Assembly: GCA_031262495.1 (NCBI GenBank)
Contig: JAISHV010000044.1
Location: 1 to 47,119, forward strand
From: Ruminococcus sp.
GTDB taxonomy: Bacteria; Bacillota; Clostridia; Oscillospirales; Ruminococcaceae
Direction: 5' to 3'
Length of the DNA stretch: 47,119 bases
A program made the position numbers and the translations under genes. Under the pieces are notes generated by a model. It was not told where the DNA came from. It searched no databases and saw only the letters and a list, made by a program, of their open reading frames with translations. How positions within the stretch are numbered: the stretch's first letter is position 1; every line of letters starts with the position of its first letter. Positions 43,153 through 47,119 of the stretch are shown here, one piece after another.

Positions 43153-44127
43153 TTAAATTTTCGGTATCGGCGTTGTGTTAATTATATCTTGAAGGATTGA
43201 TTTAGCGGTATCGCCGGAGAGTTTTGCCGCTTGTGAAATGATTACGCGGTGCGATGTTACGTCAAACCAAATATACTTTATATCTTCCGGGAGAACAAAC
43301 ATTCGTCCGCGCAGGAGGGCAACGGCTTTTGACATTGCCGACAGAGCGAGGCTTCCGCGTGTTGAGATACCGAGGCGGAGTTTATCGGTGTTTCGTGTTT
43401 TTGAAACAAGTTCGGAGATATAGGCGTAGATTTTATCATCTGTATAAACGGCTTTTACGGTATGTTGAAGAATTTCCAAATTATCGGCGGTAATAACCGA
43501 CGTGGGCATAGGCTTTTCGCCGCCGGATTTCATTTTCAGGATAGCGGTTTCATCTGAAATGGCGGGATAACCGAGTGTGAGCTTGATACTGAATCTGTCA
43601 AGCTGTGATTCGGGCAGGAGTTGAGTACCGACAGAGCCGGTTGGATTTTGAGAGGCAATAACGATAAACGGGTCGGGCAGAGGGCGTGTAACACCGTCTA
43701 TAGTTACGGCGTGTTCTTCCATGGCTTCAAGGAGGGCTGACTGGGTTTTACCCGATGTACGGTTAAGCTCGTCCGCAAGGAGAAGATTACTAAAAACTGC
43801 CCCTTCACGGAATTCAAATGCGGAGGTTTGGCGGTTGAATATGTTAAAACCCGTCACGTCGGACGGCATTACGTCAGGCGTAAACTGAATACGTTTAAAC
43901 GTCAGCGAAATAACCTTAGAAAGAGCGGTAGCGAGAGTTGTCTTTCCGACACCCGGTATATCCTCTAAAAGGATATGCCCGCCTGTCAAAACGGCAAGGA
44001 GCGACTTTATAATGATTTCGTCTTTCCCGATAACGGATTTTTTCACTTCGTCAATGGCTGTTTTAAGGAGCGGGAGAGCAGATACTGCTTTTTCGGACAG
44101 ATTATTTGCATTATTTTGTTGATTCAT
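43153..44127 (-). CDS. MoxR-family AAA+ ATPase
   Basis: 324 residues: Walker A IPGVGKTTLATAL (near residues 58-70), Walker B LLLADELNRTSGKTQSALLE (near 115-134), sensor 1 VIASQNP and the C-terminal helical lid with LGISTRGSLAL. MoxR ATPases remodel partner proteins such as the adjacent DUF58/vWA and transglutaminase products. The start is ATG 44127, with AGAGGAA about 10 bases upstream; an in-frame upstream extension is not family sequence. First gene of the operon. Confidence 0.94.
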   Translation of the reverse strand: MNQQNNANNLSEKAVSALPLLKTAIDEVKKSVIGKDEIIIKSLLAVLTGGHILLEDIPGVGKTTLATALSKVISLTFKRIQFTPDVMPSDVTGFNIFNRQTSAFEFREGAVFSNLLLADELNRTSGKTQSALLEAMEEHAVTIDGVTRPLPDPFIVIASQNPTGSVGTQLLPESQLDRFSIKLTLGYPAISDETAILKMKSGGEKPMPTSVITADNLEILQHTVKAVYTDDKIYAYISELVSKTRNTDKLRLGISTRGSLALSAMSKAVALLRGRMFVLPEDIKYIWFDVTSHRVIISQAAKLSGDTAKSILQDIINTTPIPKI

Positions 44128-44178
44128 TTGTATAAAATTCCTCTGAATGGCAATATTCTTATATGAAGCATACAATTT

Positions 44179-44207
44179 ATTGTACCATTAATTTTTCAAT
44201 AATGCAA
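44179..44207 (-). promoter_or_regulatory. Promoter of the moxR operon
   Basis: On the minus strand TTGCAT (44207-44202), a 17-bp spacer and TACAAT (44184-44179). The leader is about 45 nt. The divergent clp gene starts at 44313; only a -10-like TAAAAT (44272-44277) without a good -35 was seen for it. Confidence 0.65.
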
Positions 44208-44312
44208 TATAAATGGCGAAAAATTTCTGATAAATTATTAAAATCCGACAAATATCGCCGAGAATTTATGGTAAAATAGTAATACAGACTATTTTCTTTA
44301 AGGGGATTCCTT

Positions 44313-46652
44313 GTGTACAATTTAGATAATTTTACTAAAAAGGCAAATCTTGTTCTAAACAAATCATTCGTTCAGGCTGGGAAATTAGGTCATACCTATG
44401 TCGGCAGCGAACATTTGTTATACTCACTCATCAGCGAACACGGGAGTACGGCAGCATCAATTTTCAGGGTTTGCGGCATACGTGAAGAGGATATTTTAGC
44501 GCAGATAATTCGTATTTCGGGGCGGGGAGAGCCGACAGTTGTCGCCGATGAAAATGTTACGCCGAATATAAAGCGCATTATTGAGCAGTCATATAAAACA
44601 GCCGCCGAAATGGGCAGCCGTCTTGTCGGTACAGAGCATCTGCTACAGGCGATTTTAATGATTGATACGTCAACCGCTGTAATTATTATCGGCGATATCG
44701 GCGGTTCGGTTCAAAAGCTTTATAACGCCTGTACGGGAATAAGTAATATGGAAGTTCAGATATATAACCCGACTGTCAAAGCTCCGACTTTGATGAAATA
44801 TGCAAAAAATCTTACACAGGCGGCTAAAGAGAAGAAGACTGACCCTGTTATCGGGCGTGAAAATGAAATCACGCGGGTGATTCAGATTTTGTCGCGCCGC
44901 ACAAAGAATAATCCCTGTTTAGTAGGCGAAGCGGGCGTTGGTAAAACTGCTGTGGTTGAGGGTATAGCGTCACTAATTGCAACAGGCAAAGTCAGTGAAA
45001 ATCTAAGAGGCAAGCATATTTTCAGCTTGTCGCTTACGTCAATGCTTGCAGGAGCTAAGTATCGCGGGGATTTTGAGGAGCGTCTCAAGGCGGTAATTGA
45101 AGAAGTTACCGAAAATAAGAATATTATACTATTTATAGATGAACTGCATACAGTAGTAGGCGCGGGGGCGGCAGAGGGAGCAATTGATGCGGCTAACATC
45201 CTCAAGCCTCAGCTTGCGCGCGGGGAATTACAGATAATCGGTGCAACAACACTTGAAGAATACCGCCGCTATATTGAGAAGGATTCCGCGCTTGAAAGAC
45301 GTTTTCAGCAAGTTTTGGTAAATGAACCCAGCCCTGATGAAGCCATAGGGATTTTAAAAGGCGTACGCGGGCTTTATGAGGATTTTCATAATGTAACAAT
45401 TACCGATTCTGCCATAAAAGCGGCGGTTGAAATGTCGGTAAGATATGTTCCCGAAAGATTTTTGCCGGATAAAGCACTTGATTTAATTGATGAAGCAGCA
45501 TCAAAGGTAAAACTTACTAAAAATGCATCGACCCAATCCTTGGGGGATATCGCGGAGAGTCTGCGCCGACTGATGAACAGTAAAAAGGCGGCTCCGGAAG
45601 TGCGCCCGAAAGTCACCGAAGAAGAGATTGCCGAGGTAATCGCCGGCAGTGTGGGGATTCCCGTGACAAAACTTACGGCAAAAGAAGAAGAAAAGCTTTC
45701 GCATCTTGAGGAAATTCTGTCAAATCGTGTAATCGGTCAAACCGGTGCGGTAAAAGCGATTTCGGATGCCGTAAGACGTGCACGTTCGGGGCTTCGCGAC
45801 CCGTCAAGACCGTGTTCATTCCTGTTTTGCGGGCAGTCGGGTTCAGGCAAGACTGAGCTTGCGCGAACGCTTGCCGAAGCGGTGTTCGGAGATGAAAATG
45901 CATTAATAAAACTTGATATGTCTGAATATATGGAAAAACATTCCGTGAGCAAACTGATAGGCGCGCCTCCGGGTTATGTGGGCTTTGAAGACGGCGGGAA
46001 ACTCACTGAAAAAGTCCGCCGCCGCCCGTTCAGCATTATTCTCTTTGACGAAATTGAAAAAGCACATCCGGACATTTATAATATCTTGCTTCAAATTACA
46101 GAAGACGGAGTTCTCACTGATTCAAATGGGAGAAGTGTTAATTTTAAGAATACTATCATAATAATGACATCAAATATCGGTGCGGAGAAATTAGCGAAGA
46201 AGACACAATTAGGTTTCGGCGACGCTGAAATAACGTATGAACAGAATAAATCAGCGGTACTGTCGGAAATAAAAAAAATATTCAGACCGGAATTATTGAA
46301 CAGACTGGATGAAACAATCATTTTTGAAAGTCTTTCGGAGGAATCCCTTAAAAAAATTGCACAAAAAATGCTGGGTGAATTGACGGCACGGGCATCGGGA
46401 TTGGGGATTACACTCGAATACGCGGAATCGGCGATACTTTATATTACTTCCGACAAATCGGCGGCAGCGTCAAAAGAAAAAGAATGCAGCGAGGGCGCAA
46501 GGAAAATCCGCCGCGAGATTTCTTTCACTGTTGAAAATCTCCTGTCAAAGCAGATTATCGACGGCAGTATAAAAAGCGGCGACACAGCGGAGCTTCGGTA
46601 TGAAGACGGAAAACTCTTGTTTCGCGTGAATGAATTAGCAAAATCGGCGTAA
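44313..46652 (+). CDS. clpC: Clp protease ATP-binding subunit, ClpC/ClpA type, with reduced middle domain
   Basis: Hsp100 unfoldase of 779 residues. Two Clp_N repeats (about 3-150), AAA module 1 (Walker A GEAGVGKTA, LFIDELHTVVGAG) and AAA module 2 (Walker A GQSGSGKTE, DMSEYMEKHSV, FDEIEKAHPDI). A tripeptide LGF in KTQLGFGDAE near residue 634 sits where the ClpP-binding loop of ClpA/ClpC/ClpX lies, so it should feed ClpP and is not ClpB. Between the modules only a short segment (about KNASTQSL to RPKVTEEE) is present; the coiled-coil middle domain of typical ClpC is almost absent. The start is GTG at 44313, with AAGGGGA 6 bases upstream; no ATG is nearby. No mcsAB or ctsR lies next to it. Confidence 0.9.
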   Translation: MYNLDNFTKKANLVLNKSFVQAGKLGHTYVGSEHLLYSLISEHGSTAASIFRVCGIREEDILAQIIRISGRGEPTVVADENVTPNIKRIIEQSYKTAAEMGSRLVGTEHLLQAILMIDTSTAVIIIGDIGGSVQKLYNACTGISNMEVQIYNPTVKAPTLMKYAKNLTQAAKEKKTDPVIGRENEITRVIQILSRRTKNNPCLVGEAGVGKTAVVEGIASLIATGKVSENLRGKHIFSLSLTSMLAGAKYRGDFEERLKAVIEEVTENKNIILFIDELHTVVGAGAAEGAIDAANILKPQLARGELQIIGATTLEEYRRYIEKDSALERRFQQVLVNEPSPDEAIGILKGVRGLYEDFHNVTITDSAIKAAVEMSVRYVPERFLPDKALDLIDEAASKVKLTKNASTQSLGDIAESLRRLMNSKKAAPEVRPKVTEEEIAEVIAGSVGIPVTKLTAKEEEKLSHLEEILSNRVIGQTGAVKAISDAVRRARSGLRDPSRPCSFLFCGQSGSGKTELARTLAEAVFGDENALIKLDMSEYMEKHSVSKLIGAPPGYVGFEDGGKLTEKVRRRPFSIILFDEIEKAHPDIYNILLQITEDGVLTDSNGRSVNFKNTIIIMTSNIGAEKLAKKTQLGFGDAEITYEQNKSAVLSEIKKIFRPELLNRLDETIIFESLSEESLKKIAQKMLGELTARASGLGITLEYAESAILYITSDKSAAASKEKECSEGARKIRREISFTVENLLSKQIIDGSIKSGDTAELRYEDGKLLFRVNELAKSA

Positions 46653-46666
46653 AAAATAACGAGAAA

Positions 46667-46710
46667 AATTCCTGTTACACAACATTTTTAAAGTAACGGG
46701 AATTTAATTT
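46667..46710 (+). terminator. Probable terminator after clpC
   Basis: AATTCCTGTTAC (46667-46678) pairs with GTAACGGGAATT (46693-46704) over 12 bp with one G-U, loop 14 nt, followed by a weak T-rich tail. Confidence 0.6.
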
Positions 46711-46815
46711 GAAAGTGCATATTTTATGCGGTTTTTTGTGATTATCTTACCTCTAATGGAAGCTAATATTTAAACTTGTTCACAAAATATTTACAATAAA
46801 ATTTTTAAAAAAAGC

Positions 46816-46844
46816 TTGACAGCGGCGTGAAAATATGTTATGAT
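46816..46844 (+). promoter_or_regulatory. Strong promoter, probably of an rRNA operon
   Basis: Consensus TTGACA (46816-46821), a 17-bp spacer and TATGAT (46839-46844). The predicted start is near 46851. No open reading frame follows on this strand up to the window end. Confidence 0.75.
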
Positions 46845-46850
46845 AGCAAG

Positions 46851-47119
46851 GCACTCAACGCGAGAGTAACTAAATTTCAGCTTAAAACGACGGTGAAAAT
46901 GTCGAAAAATCGTTGAAAAGTTGGCTGAAAACCGGCGGAAAAGCGGTTGAAATCGTCTGAAAATTAAGTTGTGTGCAAGGGCGCGTAATAATGTTCCCAA
47001 AAATGAATCTTGAAAATTGAACAATACACGAAACCAAAAAAGCAAAACCCTTGAAATTCATTTGGGTTTGGTTGAGGCGCGGGGTGTCGGCGAAGCCGGC
47101 GCAAAGCGGCAAAAACTAA
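46851..47119 (+). other. Untranslated leader, probably of an rRNA operon (genes outside the window)
   Basis: About 270 bp without a gene. CTTGAAAATTGAACAAT at 47009-47025 resembles the leader motif with a boxA-like element that precedes 16S and 23S genes in many Firmicutes. The first part holds many GAAAA/CGGTTGAAA-type short repeats. No 16S start (AGAGTTTGATC-like) is reached, so the rRNA genes would start just beyond. Open frames on the minus strand here have no ribosome site and are not genes. Confidence 0.55.

Noticed and set aside
46791-47112. Two minus-strand open frames at the right edge
   Set aside because: They are antisense to a probable rRNA leader, lack ribosome sites and have a biased F/R/S composition from the repeated GAAAA motifs.

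Overview
The window looks like chromosomal DNA of a monoderm Clostridia (Oscillospiraceae/Ruminococcaceae-like, probably an uncultured gut lineage). The evidence is indirect: moderate-to-low GC, strong AGGAGG ribosome sites, sigma-A promoters with almost invariant 17-bp spacers, a cyclophilin with a lipobox, a MoxR-DUF58-transglutaminase operon, DegV, a two-cluster clostridial ferredoxin, ECF-type transport, carboxynorspermidine decarboxylase and an rRNA-type leader at the right edge. Most genes are housekeeping. I see no prophage, insertion sequence with a transposase, CRISPR array or tRNA.

Layout. 1-200: repeat element A1. 315-2934: rpmB, trmL, degV, trmB. 3019-6297: pyrG followed by an unusual ECF S-component/P-loop kinase fusion. 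6303-9578: an AGCS symporter diverging from two bacterial PH-domain membrane proteins. 9683-14587: glutaredoxin-like protein, nitroreductase-like protein and a heterodimeric ABC exporter pair. 14748-17029: pyruvate kinase and a lipoprotein cyclophilin. On the minus strand, 17084-25715 holds rnz, an orphan chemotaxis receptor and the gene cluster rplI-dnaB-tilS-hpt-ftsH. Then come a ferredoxin, nspC, a DUF896 protein, ackA, rimO-pgsA and recD2-comF-mreB (to 35387). 35912-38042: AI-2E-family transporter and an unrecognised, possibly U32-like protein. 38228-44127 (minus): a Cys-rich CAP-domain secreted protein and the moxR-DUF58-transglutaminase operon. 44313-46652: a ClpC/ClpA-type unfoldase. 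46816-47119: a strong promoter and leader, probably of an rRNA operon whose genes lie outside the window.

The most unusual content is between the genes. At least four families of small dispersed elements recur. A is a 12-bp-period GAATGTC array plus a very stable hairpin of about 27 bp with a conserved 22-nt loop (3 copies). B is an array of CAGANNN heptamers (about a dozen sites), most often starting at or running across a stop codon. C is a TGTAGGGG... palindrome, usually just 3' of B. D is an element of about 70-80 bp whose three clear copies all begin exactly at a stop codon (ftsH, ferredoxin, CAP protein). Several proteins have C-terminal tails encoded by B heptamers. I do not recognise B or D as named families. 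Their tight link to gene 3' ends is the best candidate here for an undescribed system, either 3'-end-targeted mobile repeats or RNA-level elements.

Genes that plausibly work together: pyrG with the transporter/kinase fusion (pyrimidine supply); the two ABC half-transporters (one degenerate, one canonical ATP site); rplI-dnaB-tilS-hpt-ftsH (translation, replication, tRNA modification, purine salvage, membrane proteolysis); and moxR-DUF58-transglutaminase (an envelope-associated AAA+/vWA-like system).
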